A stretch of DNA of 64,000 nt from Mycobacterium parmense (GTDB taxonomy: Bacteria; Actinomycetota; Actinomycetes; Mycobacteriales; Mycobacteriaceae). Below are positions 21,082 to 32,196 of this stretch, in pieces. Below the pieces are notes generated by a model, which worked only from the letters and a program-made list of their open reading frames with translations, did no database searches and was not told where the DNA came from. The stretch is from positions 1 through 64,000 of the forward strand of contig NZ_AP022614.1 in NCBI RefSeq assembly GCF_010730575.1. The letters run 5' to 3'. How positions within the stretch are numbered: the stretch's first letter is position 1; each line of letters starts with the position of its first letter. Made by a program: the position numbers and the translations under genes.

Positions 21082-21870
21082 GTGGAAGTCATTCCGCCGC
21101 GGCTCAAGGAGCCGCTGTACCGCGTCTACGAGTTGCGGCTGAGGCAGGGGCTGGCCGCCTCGAAGGCCGAGTTGCCCCGCCACATCGCGGTTCTGTGCGA
21201 CGGAAACCGGCGGTGGGCGCGCGATGCGGGCTACGACGACGTGCGCTACGGCTACCGGATGGGCGCCGCCAAGATCGCCGAGATGCTGCGCTGGTGCCAG
21301 GAGGCCGGCATCGAGATGGCCACCGTGTACCTGTTGTCCACCGAGAATTTGCAACGCGATCCCGCAGAGCTCGCCGGGCTCATCGAGATCATCACCGACG
21401 TGGTCGAGGAGATCTGCGCGCCGGCAAATCAGTGGAGTGTGCGCACCGTCGGCGATCTCGAACTGCTCGGCGAGGAACCCGCCCGCCGACTGCGCGGTGC
21501 GGTGGACTCCACGCCGGTCGTCGCGTCGTTCCACGTCAATGTCGCGGTCGGTTACGGGGGCCGCCGCGAGATCGTCGACGCGGTGCGTGCGCTGTTGAGC
21601 AAGGAACTAGCCAACGGCGCGACGGCCGAGGAACTGATCGACGCGGTCACGGTCGAGGGCATCTCGGAAAACCTTTACACCTCCGGCCAGCCCGACCCCG
21701 ACCTGGTGATCCGCACGTCGGGCGAACAGCGGCTGTCCGGGTTTCTGCTGTGGCAGAGCGCGTACTCGGAGATGTGGTTCACCGAGGCGCACTGGCCCGC
21801 GTTCCGCCGGGTCGACTTCCTGCGCGCGCTGCGCGACTACAGCCAGCGGCATCGCCGGTACGGCAGGTAG
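21082..21870 (+). CDS. Short-chain (2Z,6E)-farnesyl diphosphate synthase (Rv1086-like)
   Basis: Cis-prenyltransferase of 262 residues. The catalytic Asp40 lies in [25 protein letters not shown] and the terminal [23 protein letters not shown] diphosphate-binding region are intact. Near identity to the recalled Rv1086 sequence indicates omega,E,Z-farnesyl diphosphate production, the first step toward decaprenyl phosphate for the cell wall. GTG 21082 gives [13 protein letters not shown] and the expected length; in-frame GTG 21076 is an alternative. A membrane-protein gene starts 2 nt after the stop. Confidence 0.92.
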   Translation: MEVIPPRLKEPLYRVYELRLRQGLAASKAELPRHIAVLCDGNRRWARDAGYDDVRYGYRMGAAKIAEMLRWCQEAGIEMATVYLLSTENLQRDPAELAGLIEIITDVVEEICAPANQWSVRTVGDLELLGEEPARRLRGAVDSTPVVASFHVNVAVGYGGRREIVDAVRALLSKELANGATAEELIDAVTVEGISENLYTSGQPDPDLVIRTSGEQRLSGFLLWQSAYSEMWFTEAHWPAFRRVDFLRALRDYSQRHRRYGR

Positions 21871-21872
21871 CC

Positions 21873-23243
21873 ATGGCCGCCCTGTCCGCGTTGGTGTTCA
21901 CGCTGAGCGGGTGGCTCGGGCTCTACCTGTTGGCGCGCGATCCCCGCAAACCGGTGCTCGCGCTAGCGGCGGTGGGCCTGTGCGGTTTCGCCGTCGTGGT
22001 GGCACTGGACGCGGTGCGCACGGCGGGCGTCACGCACACCGGGCTGCTGAGCAAGCTCGAGATCTACCTCGTCGCGGTGCCCGGCGTGGCGTGGTTCGCA
22101 GTGCTGGTCGAGCTGGCGCGGCCGCGCGATCACTGGCGGGCGCGCTCCCGCGAGCTGCTCCTGGTGGCCGGCGTCGCCGCGCTGACCCTGTGCGGCGCGG
22201 TGCTGGCCGGCAGCGTCGAGGGGCCGCTGCGTGCCGGCCACGTGCTGATGTTCGCCGCGATCTCGCTGTCCACGCTGGGGGCGATGGTGGCCGCGCTGTT
22301 GCGTCCCGCGCAACCGGTTCCCGTGGCGGGCGTCGTCGTGGTCGCCACCCTGTTCTTCGCGCTGGGCAACGCCATCCTGATCATTCCCCTGGGCCTGCTG
22401 CCGAGCTGGCTGGCGCTGGCCTCCACCGGTTTCGACGTGCTGATGCTGGGGTTGGCGGTGGCCGTCTGGGACGCCTTCGACGAGGGTCAGGCGCTGCGCG
22501 CCGACATGCTGCGCTCGTTCGCCGGCTCGATCGTCGTGGCGGTGCTCTTCGGTGGCCAGGCGCTGGTCGCGTTGGCGGTCACGCGCCACGACCCGACGGC
22601 GCAGGCGGTGTTGAGCGTCCTGCTGTTCGGCAGCCTGGCGGTCGCGATCGCCGTACAGGTACTCGCCGACCCGCTCGCCGGGATGCTCGACCGGCTCGCC
22701 TTCCGGCGGTCGCCGGGTCTGCGGCAGGACCGGGCCACACTGCGGCACACCGGGGCGGCGCTGCCCCTGCGCTCGGTCGACCCGCTCGAAGACGTCGACG
22801 ACGACACCTTCGCGAGGCTGACCCGCCGTGCGATCGGGCATTACGGCGACCTGACCAAGCTGGTCGCCAGCCCGCTGACCGCGCTGCCCGTGATCGACGA
22901 GCGACTGGCGGCGCGGGGCGCGGCCGATCAACCGCTGGAGCGGGCCAACGAGCTCAAAGCCGTTCTCGCCGATGCCATCGGCCGGCTCAAGCCGCGCGAC
23001 GGCGGGGATTTCGGCACCACCGAGCACTGGCGCCACTACAACTCGCTCTACTTCCCCTACGTCGTCGGTGTGCGCGCGTACGCGCAGAACGCCACCGCGG
23101 CGGGGCTGGACCCGACGGCCCGGCAAGCCTGGCAGTGGTTCGCCACCGAGGTCCCTCAGCGTTCGCTGCACAACTGGCAGAACGCCGCGGCGCGGCTGAT
23201 CGCCGCCGATCTTCGCGGTCGCGTCGCGGTCACCAGCGAGTGA
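21873..23243 (+). CDS. Uncharacterised multi-pass membrane protein coupled to the prenyl synthase gene
   Basis: 456 residues; family not recognised. About eight hydrophobic helices occupy residues 1-270 (for example LSALVFTLSGWLGLYLL, LLLVAGVAALTLCGAVLAG, AGVVVVATLFFALGNAILIIPLGLL and VLSVLLFGSLAVAIAVQVL). A soluble C-terminal domain of about 185 residues follows, containing RRSPGLRQDRATLRHT, FARLTRRAIGHYGDLTKLVASPL and TTEHWRHYNSLYFPYVVGVRAY. The layout resembles a sensor with an output domain, but no HTH, kinase or nucleotide motif is evident. ATG 21873 lies 2 nt after the prenyl synthase stop, so translation is coupled and a link to lipid-carrier metabolism is plausible but inferred. Confidence 0.8.
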   Translation: MAALSALVFTLSGWLGLYLLARDPRKPVLALAAVGLCGFAVVVALDAVRTAGVTHTGLLSKLEIYLVAVPGVAWFAVLVELARPRDHWRARSRELLLVAGVAALTLCGAVLAGSVEGPLRAGHVLMFAAISLSTLGAMVAALLRPAQPVPVAGVVVVATLFFALGNAILIIPLGLLPSWLALASTGFDVLMLGLAVAVWDAFDEGQALRADMLRSFAGSIVVAVLFGGQALVALAVTRHDPTAQAVLSVLLFGSLAVAIAVQVLADPLAGMLDRLAFRRSPGLRQDRATLRHTGAALPLRSVDPLEDVDDDTFARLTRRAIGHYGDLTKLVASPLTALPVIDERLAARGAADQPLERANELKAVLADAIGRLKPRDGGDFGTTEHWRHYNSLYFPYVVGVRAYAQNATAAGLDPTARQAWQWFATEVPQRSLHNWQNAAARLIAADLRGRVAVTSE

Positions 23244-23383
23244 GCCCCCGGCCGAAGCCCCACACGTCACGGCCGTCATCCACGCAGGCGGGTGGCGGTC
23301 TGCCCGCTGTGACCGGTGAGGCGGACGTGACGGGGATCACCGCCGCGGGAATAGCGGCGGGAAGTCACTGGTCGTTGTATCCG

Positions 23384-23422
23384 TGGCAGTGGTTGGCAGT
23401 GCCACGAGTCGATATGGCAGTG
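23384..23422. repeat. Three phased TGGCAGTG direct repeats
   Basis: Exact octamers TGGCAGTG start at 23384, 23394 and 23415, that is 10 and 21 nt apart, placing them on one face of the helix. The first two also build an inverted pair CGTGGCA/TGCCACG (23382-23388, 23400-23406). They lie 57-95 nt upstream of the ATG at 23479, where a regulator site would be expected. Confidence 0.4.
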
Positions 23423-23478
23423 CTTGGGCGGGACGCTCAAACCTGTTCGACCCATCCGCCATCGCGAGGAGAGATCCC

Positions 23479-23892
23479 ATGACCGCCCTGTCCGGACTAC
23501 CCACCCGACCCCTCTACGACTCGACCGACTCGCTGCTGCGTTTCGCCATGCGCGCCGATGCCACGTTCACGGGACTTTGCGGCCTTGCCGTCGCGTTCGT
23601 CGCAGATCCGCTGTCGTCGCTGACGGGCCGGACGTCTCTGCAGGAGTACGCCCTCGGCGCCTTCTTCGTGCTCTCGGGCCTGCTGGTCTTCGGCCTGGCA
23701 GCGATGCCGGACCTGCGCCGTGCGGGGATCGGCGTCATCATCGCCAACGCCGCCACCACCCTGGCCGCCGTCGCCGCCGCCGCAGCGGTGCCCATGACCA
23801 CGTTCGGGGTCGTCGCGACGCTGGCCGGCGGCGCCTACACCGCCGCGTTCGCCGCGCTGCAATACCTGGGCGTGCGGCGCCTCCCGCGCTGA
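23479..23892 (+). CDS. Small four-helix membrane protein, unknown function
   Basis: 137 residues with four hydrophobic segments: FTGLCGLAVAFVADPLSSL, YALGAFFVLSGLLVFGLA, GIGVIIANAATTLAAVAAAA and GVVATLAGGAYTAAFAALQYL. The tail is basic. No domain recognised; it looks like the small integral membrane proteins common in mycobacteria. ATG 23479 follows GAGGAGAGA, a good ribosome binding site; the open frame extends upstream to 23383 without one. It stops 38 nt short of the convergent coaA stop. Confidence 0.75.
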   Translation: MTALSGLPTRPLYDSTDSLLRFAMRADATFTGLCGLAVAFVADPLSSLTGRTSLQEYALGAFFVLSGLLVFGLAAMPDLRRAGIGVIIANAATTLAAVAAAAAVPMTTFGVVATLAGGAYTAAFAALQYLGVRRLPR

Positions 23893-23929
23893 CCGGCCGG
23901 CCAGGCGCGGCCACGCAACCGGGGGCCCG

Positions 23930-26265
<2,336 letters not shown>

Positions 26266-26365
26266 TCGCGATCGGGCCGGGCGTGCTCAAGGACCAAAGT
26301 CACCAATTCGCCGCGACACGAACACGAGATTTCATGAACCTGTGTCAGCGAGTTACAGTAACCCC

Positions 26366-27193
26366 ATGGCACAGAAACCTGTCGCTAACGCGCTGACACT
26401 GGAACTCGAGCCCGTGGTCGAAGCGAACATGGACCGCCACCTCAACACCGAGGACATCTGGTTCGCCCACGATTACGTGCCGTTCGAGCGGGGCGAGAAC
26501 TTCGCCTTCCTCGGCGGCCGCGACTGGGACCCGTCTCAGGCCACGCTGCCCCGCAAGTTCACCGATGCCTGCGAGATCCTGCTGCTGCTCAAGGACAACC
26601 TCGCCGGCCACCACCGCGAACTGGTCGAGCACTTCATCCTCGAGGACTGGTGGGGCCGCTGGCTGGGCCGGTGGACCGCCGAGGAACACCTGCACGCGAT
26701 CGCGTTGCGTGAATACCTGGTCGTCACGCGGGAAGTCGACCCGACGGCCAACGAGGAGGCCCGGGTCCAGTACGTGATGAAGGGCTACCGCGCCGACACG
26801 TACACGCAGATCGAGACGCTGGCGTACATGGCGTTCGCCGAGCGCACCCACGCCGTGTTCTGCCGCAACCTGGCGGCGCAACTCGAGGAGCCCATCCTGG
26901 CCGGGCTGATCGACCGGATCGCCCGCGACGAGGCGCGCCACGAGGAGTTCTTCTCGAACCTCATCGCGCACTGCCTCGACTACGCACGCGACGAGACCAT
27001 CGAGGCCATCGCCAAGCGCGCGGCCGAAATGCAGGTGGTCGGTGCCGACATCGACTCCTATCGGGACAAGGTGCAAAACGTCGCCGACGCGGGCATTTTC
27101 GATCGCGCACAGCTGCGGCAGGCGATCTCCGACCGCATCACGGCCTGGGGCCTGGTCGACGAGCCCCGGCTGAAGCAGTTCCTCGCCGGCTGA
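26366..27193 (+). CDS. desA2: Acyl-ACP desaturase-like diiron protein DesA2
   Basis: Soluble ferritin-like desaturase family protein, 275 residues, same as the expected family length. The dimetal motifs are EEHLH (Glu106/Glu107, His110), ERTH (Glu159, His162) and DEARHEEF (Glu189, His192). In mycobacteria DesA2 is tied to mycolate precursor desaturation and is a divergent member whose activity is debated. ATG 26366 is chosen. The 100 nt upstream include a partial DosR-like dyad (26290-26303) noted separately. A hairpin at 27228-27254 follows the stop. Confidence 0.92.
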   Translation: MAQKPVANALTLELEPVVEANMDRHLNTEDIWFAHDYVPFERGENFAFLGGRDWDPSQATLPRKFTDACEILLLLKDNLAGHHRELVEHFILEDWWGRWLGRWTAEEHLHAIALREYLVVTREVDPTANEEARVQYVMKGYRADTYTQIETLAYMAFAERTHAVFCRNLAAQLEEPILAGLIDRIARDEARHEEFFSNLIAHCLDYARDETIEAIAKRAAEMQVVGADIDSYRDKVQNVADAGIFDRAQLRQAISDRITAWGLVDEPRLKQFLAG

Positions 27194-27227
27194 GCCGACT
27201 TCCTCCCGCGCCGCCGCCGGCCGGACT

Positions 27228-27254
27228 CGGCGCGCCTGCGCGGCGGGCGCGCCG
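27228..27254. terminator. GC-rich hairpin after desA2
   Basis: Nine-base arms CGGCGCGCC (27228-27236) and GGCGCGCCG (27246-27254) enclose a 9-nt loop, 34 nt after the desA2 stop. There is no T run, as is usual for mycobacterial hairpins, so it may be a weak or Rho-assisted terminator. It lies upstream of phoH2 and could separate the two transcripts. Confidence 0.4.
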
Positions 27255-27416
27255 CGACGAGAGTAGCGTCAGTGGCGATGGCCAGCGACATGCTCTGCTG
27301 CCAGGGCGGCACCTCCCGTCACGATCGCGGAAGGACCGGCCCCGGTCCTGGTGCTGCGGCTCCCGCCCACATGCTCGTGCGGGTCCGCGCGGGCTTTCCC
27401 GCTCGAGGAGCGCTAC

Positions 27417-28718
27417 GTGACCGAAATCCGGACCTACGTGATCGACACGTCCGTGCTGCTGTCCGACCCATGGGCATGCAGCCGGTTCGCCGAGCACGAG
27501 GTGGTGGTTCCGCTGGTGGTGATCAGCGAACTGGAGGCCAAACGCCATCACCACGAGTTGGGGTGGTTCGCGCGCCAGGCGCTGCGCCTGTTCGATGACC
27601 TCCGGCTCGAGCACGGCCGGCTGGACCAGCCCATTCCCGTTGGGACGCAAGGCGGCACGCTGCACGTAGAGCTCAACCATACCGACCCCGCGGTGCTGCC
27701 CGCCGGATTTCGCAGCGACAACAACGACTGCCGGATCCTGAGCTGTGCCGCCAACCTTGCCGCGGAGGGCAAGCGGGTCACGTTGGTAAGCAAGGACATT
27801 CCGCTGCGTGTCAAGGCCGCAGCGGTGGGTCTGCCCGCCGACGAGTACCACGCGCAGGACGTCGTGGCGTCGGGATGGTCGGGCATGCACGAGATCGAGG
27901 CCGCTACCGAGGACATCGACGCCCTGTTCGCCGACGGCGAGATCGACCTGGCCGAGGCCCGAGAACTGCCGTGCCACACCGGCATTCGCCTGCTCGGAGG
28001 CAGCTCTCATGCCCTCGGCCGGGTCAACGCCGACAAGCGCGTGCAGCTGGTTCGCGGTGACCGCGAGGTGTTCGGGCTGCGCGGCCGGTCCGCCGAGCAG
28101 CGGGTGGCGCTCGACCTGCTGCTCGACGAGTCGGTGGGCATCGTGTCGCTCGGCGGCAAGGCCGGCACCGGCAAGTCTGCGCTGGCCCTGTGCGCCGGCC
28201 TGGAGGCGGTGCTGGAACGGCGGACCCAGCGCAAGGTGGTCGTGTTTCGCCCGCTGTATGCCGTCGGCGGCCAGGAGCTGGGCTACCTGCCCGGCAGCGA
28301 GAGCGAGAAGATGGGCCCCTGGGCGCAGGCGGTGTTCGACACCCTCGAGGGCCTGGCCAGCCCCGCGGTGCTCGAGGAGGTCCTCTCCCGGGGCATGCTG
28401 GAGGTGTTGCCGCTGACCCACATCCGGGGCCGGTCGCTGCACGACTCGTTCGTCATCGTCGACGAGGCCCAGTCGCTGGAACGCAACGTGCTGCTGACGG
28501 TCCTGTCGCGGTTGGGCGCCGGGTCGCGGGTGGTCCTCACCCACGACATCGCCCAGCGCGACAACCTGCGGGTGGGCCGCCACGACGGGGTCGCCGCGGT
28601 CATCGAGAAGCTCAAGGGACACCCGCTGTTCGCCCACATCACGCTGCTGCGCAGCGAACGCTCACCGATCGCCGCGCTGGTCACCGAGATGCTCGAGGAG
28701 ATCGCCGGGCCGCACTGA
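27417..28718 (+). CDS. phoH2: PhoH2: PIN-domain ribonuclease fused to PhoH ATPase/RNA helicase
   Basis: 433 residues. Residues 1-150 are a PIN nuclease domain ([12 protein letters not shown] with Asp10; later SDNNDCRIL acidic site). The C-terminal half is a PhoH P-loop ATPase with GKAGTGKS (Lys253), FVIVDEAQ Walker B and HDIAQRDN. Mycobacterial PhoH2 proteins unwind and cleave RNA and belong to a toxin-antitoxin-like pair with a small upstream gene, phoAT. GTG 27417 yields the expected length. The frame is open upstream to 27351 but that part looks non-native. A possible upstream small frame overlaps this start. Confidence 0.93.
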   Translation: MTEIRTYVIDTSVLLSDPWACSRFAEHEVVVPLVVISELEAKRHHHELGWFARQALRLFDDLRLEHGRLDQPIPVGTQGGTLHVELNHTDPAVLPAGFRSDNNDCRILSCAANLAAEGKRVTLVSKDIPLRVKAAAVGLPADEYHAQDVVASGWSGMHEIEAATEDIDALFADGEIDLAEARELPCHTGIRLLGGSSHALGRVNADKRVQLVRGDREVFGLRGRSAEQRVALDLLLDESVGIVSLGGKAGTGKSALALCAGLEAVLERRTQRKVVVFRPLYAVGGQELGYLPGSESEKMGPWAQAVFDTLEGLASPAVLEEVLSRGMLEVLPLTHIRGRSLHDSFVIVDEAQSLERNVLLTVLSRLGAGSRVVLTHDIAQRDNLRVGRHDGVAAVIEKLKGHPLFAHITLLRSERSPIAALVTEMLEEIAGPH

Positions 28719-28805
28719 CCCCGTCGGCCCACCGAACCGCGTTCACGACCGTGCACGCGCGAAACGCGTCTCCGGTTGCGGGGCGGCGGTGAGTAGGCTT
28801 TCACC

Positions 28806-29681
28806 GTGCCGAAACGACCCGACAACCAGGCCTGGCGCTACTGGCGCACGGTAGTCGGTGTCGTGGCGGCCGCCGCCGTGCTGGTGATCGGCGGCCTGAC
28901 CGGCCACGTCACGCGCGCCGACGATCTCAGCTGCTCGGTGGTCAAGTGCGTCGCGCTGACGTTCGACGACGGCCCCAGCCCGTTCGACGAAAGGTTGCTG
29001 CAGATTCTGAAGGACAACGACGCCAAGGCCACGTTCTTCCTGATCGGCAACAAGGTGGCGGCCAATCCGGCGGGCGCCAGGCGCATCGCCGACGCCGGGA
29101 TGGAGATCGGCAACCACACGTGGGAACACCCCAACATGACGACCATCCCCTCCCAGGACATCGCCGCGCAGTTCGCGAAGGCCAACGACGCGATCACCGC
29201 CGCCACCGGCCACACACCGAACCTGTACCGCCCCGCCGGGGGCCTGTCCGACGACGCCGTCCGCCAGACCGCCGCCAAGTACGGCCTCGCCGAAATCCTC
29301 TGGGACGTCATCCCCTTCGACTGGGCCAACGATTCCAACACGGCCGCAACCAGATACATGCTGATGACCTACATCAAGCCCGGCTCGGTCGTGTTGTTCC
29401 ACGACACCTACTCGAGCACCGTCGACCTGGTGTACCAGTTCATCCCCGTACTCAAGGCAAACGGGTACCGCATGGTCACGGTGAGCCAACTGCTCGGGAC
29501 GCGCGCCCCCGGCAGCAGTTACGGCTCCCGGGAGAACGGGCCACCCGTCAACGGCCTTCGCGACATCCCGGCCGCTGAGATCCCGACGCTGCCTAACACG
29601 CCCTCGCCGAACCCCATGCCCAACTTCCCGATCAGCGACATCCCGGGCCAGAACTCGGGCGGGCCGAACAACGGGGCGTAG
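28806..29681 (+). CDS. Secreted polysaccharide deacetylase, NodB domain (Rv1096-like)
   Basis: 291 residues. An N-terminal membrane anchor or signal (VVGVVAAAAVLVIGGLTG, residues 16-33) precedes a NodB domain (about 45-235) with motif 1 TFDDGPS (Asp54, Asp55), motif 2 HTWEH (His104, His108), motif 3 RPAGG, and the later FDWAND and LFHDTY motifs. Such enzymes N-deacetylate peptidoglycan and confer lysozyme resistance; Rv1096 has been linked to this. The last 45 residues are Pro/Asn-rich and disordered. GTG 28806. The cyclase gene starts 4 nt downstream. Confidence 0.92.
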   Translation: MPKRPDNQAWRYWRTVVGVVAAAAVLVIGGLTGHVTRADDLSCSVVKCVALTFDDGPSPFDERLLQILKDNDAKATFFLIGNKVAANPAGARRIADAGMEIGNHTWEHPNMTTIPSQDIAAQFAKANDAITAATGHTPNLYRPAGGLSDDAVRQTAAKYGLAEILWDVIPFDWANDSNTAATRYMLMTYIKPGSVVLFHDTYSSTVDLVYQFIPVLKANGYRMVTVSQLLGTRAPGSSYGSRENGPPVNGLRDIPAAEIPTLPNTPSPNPMPNFPISDIPGQNSGGPNNGA

Positions 29682-29685
29682 CGGC

Positions 29686-31182
29686 GTGGCAGCCGGACAA
29701 CGAAAGTCTGCCCGCCGGTTGTCGATCCAATACGGTATCGACCTCGCTTCCGCCTACCTGCTGGCCGTCATCGAGGCCGCCGCCATCTTGATCCCGCTGC
29801 GAGGCCACGTCTCGGTGGTGGGGTCCACCGTCGCGCAGCACAACACGGTGGCGATTCCGGCGCTCATTTCCCTGGGCACCATCGGCGTCGCGGCGGCCGG
29901 CGTGTGCAGCCTCGCTCCGACCCTGCGCTGGTATGTCCCGGGGGACCGGCCGACGGCCGAACAACGGGACGCGGCGATCAGGCTCGCCGGCCGCCAATCG
30001 GCCATCCTGTCCGGGGCCTGGGCGATCAGCGGCGCAATCTTCATGCTGCTCAACCTCGCCGGCGGTGCCCAGCTTCTGCTGCCCGTCGCGCTGGGTGCGC
30101 TGCTGGGCGGGCCGGCCGCTGCCGGCACGGGAATGCTTCTCGCGCAACGGATTCTGCGCCCAATTATGGTCGCGGCCACGCGCGACGGTGAACCCCGGCT
30201 CGCGGTGCCGGGTGTATATGCCCGGCTGGTGCTGATGTGGTTTGTGGGCAGCGCCTTTCCGATCGGCGTCATCGCGACGCTGATCGTGCTGCGCTCGCAC
30301 CGGTGGCTGATCGTCGGGTCCGCGTCGCTGGACGTGCCCATCCTGATGGTGGCGCTGGCAGCGCTGATTCTCGGGTTGCCGACCATGATCTTGACGTCGC
30401 GTTCCATCTCCGATCCGATCGGCGAGGTGGTCGATGCGATGGCCGAGGTCGAGCACGGGCGCATCGGCACCTACGTCGGCGCGTACGAGCGCTCGCAGAT
30501 CGGGCGGCTGCAGACCGGGTTCAATCGGATGGTCGCCGGTCTGGTGGAGCGCGAGCGGCTCAGGGACCTGTTCGGCCGGCACGTCGGAACCGACGTCGCC
30601 CACCGCGCCATCACACAGGGCGCGTCGCTGTCGGGCGATGTGGTGGAGGCGGCAGTGCTCTTCATCGACCTGGTGGGCTCCACGCACCTCGCGGAAAGCC
30701 GCTCGCCGCAGGCGGTTGCCGGGGTCCTCAACGACTTCTTCAGGATCGTGGTCGACGCCGTCGACGAACACCATGGGCTGGTCAACAAGTTCGCCGGCGA
30801 CGCGGCGCTGGCGGTCTTCGGGGTGCCTCTGCCGACAAGCGAGCCGGCGTCGGCGGCCCTGGCGACCGCGCGTGCGCTGGGCTCGCAGCTGCGCCGGTTG
30901 CCCGTCGTCGACTTCGGCATCGGTGTCTCGGCGGGCCGCGTGTTCGCCGGCAACATCGGCGCAGAGAACCGCTACGAATACACGGTGATCGGCGACGCCG
31001 TCAACGAGGCCGCGCGCCTGGCCGACCTGGCCAAAACCGCCGACCGCCGGATCCTCTGCGCCGCAAGGGCTATCGAGTGGGCCGGCGAGGCAGAACGCGC
31101 GCACTGGGCCGAGATCTATTCGACCGTGCTCCGCGGGCGGTCCGAGCCCACCCACGTCTGTGCGCCGGCGCCGGCGAACTAG
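29686..31182 (+). CDS. Membrane-bound class III adenylyl cyclase with HAMP domain
   Basis: 498 residues, organised like the Rv1318c/Rv1319c/Rv1320c group: six hydrophobic helices (residues about 18-240), a HAMP linker (SRSISDPIGEVVDAMAEVEHG), then a class III cyclase domain from about residue 300. Metal-binding LFIDLVGST and the second Asp in NKFAGDAALAVFG are present. Lys of NKFAGD and Asp in VIGDAVNEAARLAD mark ATP specificity, and the N and R of VNEAAR complete the transition-state pair. It would make cAMP in response to a membrane cue. It directly follows the deacetylase (4 nt), so envelope stress and cAMP may be linked; I recall no cyclase here in M. tuberculosis. Confidence 0.88.
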   Translation: MAAGQRKSARRLSIQYGIDLASAYLLAVIEAAAILIPLRGHVSVVGSTVAQHNTVAIPALISLGTIGVAAAGVCSLAPTLRWYVPGDRPTAEQRDAAIRLAGRQSAILSGAWAISGAIFMLLNLAGGAQLLLPVALGALLGGPAAAGTGMLLAQRILRPIMVAATRDGEPRLAVPGVYARLVLMWFVGSAFPIGVIATLIVLRSHRWLIVGSASLDVPILMVALAALILGLPTMILTSRSISDPIGEVVDAMAEVEHGRIGTYVGAYERSQIGRLQTGFNRMVAGLVERERLRDLFGRHVGTDVAHRAITQGASLSGDVVEAAVLFIDLVGSTHLAESRSPQAVAGVLNDFFRIVVDAVDEHHGLVNKFAGDAALAVFGVPLPTSEPASAALATARALGSQLRRLPVVDFGIGVSAGRVFAGNIGAENRYEYTVIGDAVNEAARLADLAKTADRRILCAARAIEWAGEAERAHWAEIYSTVLRGRSEPTHVCAPAPAN

Positions 31183-31191
31183 CCGGCCGGG

Positions 31192-32172
31192 TCAGGACTT
31201 CGAGGCCTTCAGCGCCCCGACGACCCGGTTGATGGTGGCGGCGTCGGCGGCGTCGCCGATTGGAGTGGCGCCCAGGAAGATGCTGACCGGCTTGGTGTCG
31301 ACCGCGACGATGGTGACCGAGTCGCCCTTGACGCCGCGGGACGGGTCGGCGATCGTGACGTCGGCGTCCACCCGGGCCGCCTTGAGGCCGTCGACAGTGA
31401 TCGACGACGTCTTGGGCGCGTTCAGGGTGGGCGACGCGTTCGCGTAGCCGGGGCCGTTGGCGACGCAGTCCATCAGCTTCGAGGCCTGTGCCGTCACGTC
31501 CATGCTGCTCACGAAATTGGTGACGGCGACCTCGGCCTGCATCATCCACTGGCTGGCGCCGGGCACTTCGGCGCCTACACCCACCGCGCCGATGAGGTTC
31601 GGGGTCTGGTCGTCGGAGAAGCCGGACCACCCGGGCGTCGCGCTGGCCGGGAACGACAGCGGGCCGGCGCTGATCGTGTCGCCGGTGGGCTTCTCGCCGC
31701 CGGACACGTTCGGGGTACAGCCGGTCGCGGTCTGGCCGGTGCCGCCGGGTTGCGTCGTCGGGAGGCTCGGCGAGGCAGAGGGGCTCGGCGGACGCGCCGT
31801 GCCCGACTTCTTCTGGCCGCCGAGGCCGATGACCAGAATGACCGTCAACGCGATGATCCCGAGTACCGCGACGCCTGCGAGGATCAGCCACGGCAGCTTC
31901 GAGCGGGGTCCCCTCGGCGGGGGACCGGGCGGATAAGGACCGCCGGGCCAGCCGGACGGATACTGCTGGCCCGGTTGGGGATATTGCTGCGGCGGCGGGT
32001 AGCCGTAGCCGCCCTCGGGGTAGGGATTCGCGCCGCCCGGGTACTGGTAGGGCGCGCCCTGCGGGTACGGGTAGGGGCCGCCCTGCGGCGGGGGACCCCA
32101 CTGGGGTTGCTGCCCATAGGGATTGGATCCGTACGGGTCCTGGCCGTGGGGACCGCCGGGAGGGACCGTCAT
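31192..32172 (-). CDS. Proline-rich membrane-anchored exported protein (Rv1097c-like)
   Basis: 326 residues. A Pro/Tyr/Gly/Gln-rich cytoplasmic N-terminus (residues 1-90; repeated PYG, PYP and QYP units) is followed by one transmembrane helix (LPWLILAGVAVLGIIALTVILVIGLGG) and a Ser/Thr/Pro linker. The extracytoplasmic domain of about 170 residues contains two Cys (TGCTPN, MDCVANG). The outer domain resembles the globular domains of mycobacterial membrane or lipoproteins of unknown role. It begins 24 nt after fum on the same strand and is probably its last operon partner. Function not assigned. Confidence 0.82.
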   Translation of the reverse strand: MTVPPGGPHGQDPYGSNPYGQQPQWGPPPQGGPYPYPQGAPYQYPGGANPYPEGGYGYPPPQQYPQPGQQYPSGWPGGPYPPGPPPRGPRSKLPWLILAGVAVLGIIALTVILVIGLGGQKKSGTARPPSPSASPSLPTTQPGGTGQTATGCTPNVSGGEKPTGDTISAGPLSFPASATPGWSGFSDDQTPNLIGAVGVGAEVPGASQWMMQAEVAVTNFVSSMDVTAQASKLMDCVANGPGYANASPTLNAPKTSSITVDGLKAARVDADVTIADPSRGVKGDSVTIVAVDTKPVSIFLGATPIGDAADAATINRVVGALKASKS

Positions 32173-32196
32173 CGCCGAACCAGCGCTTTCATCGAC

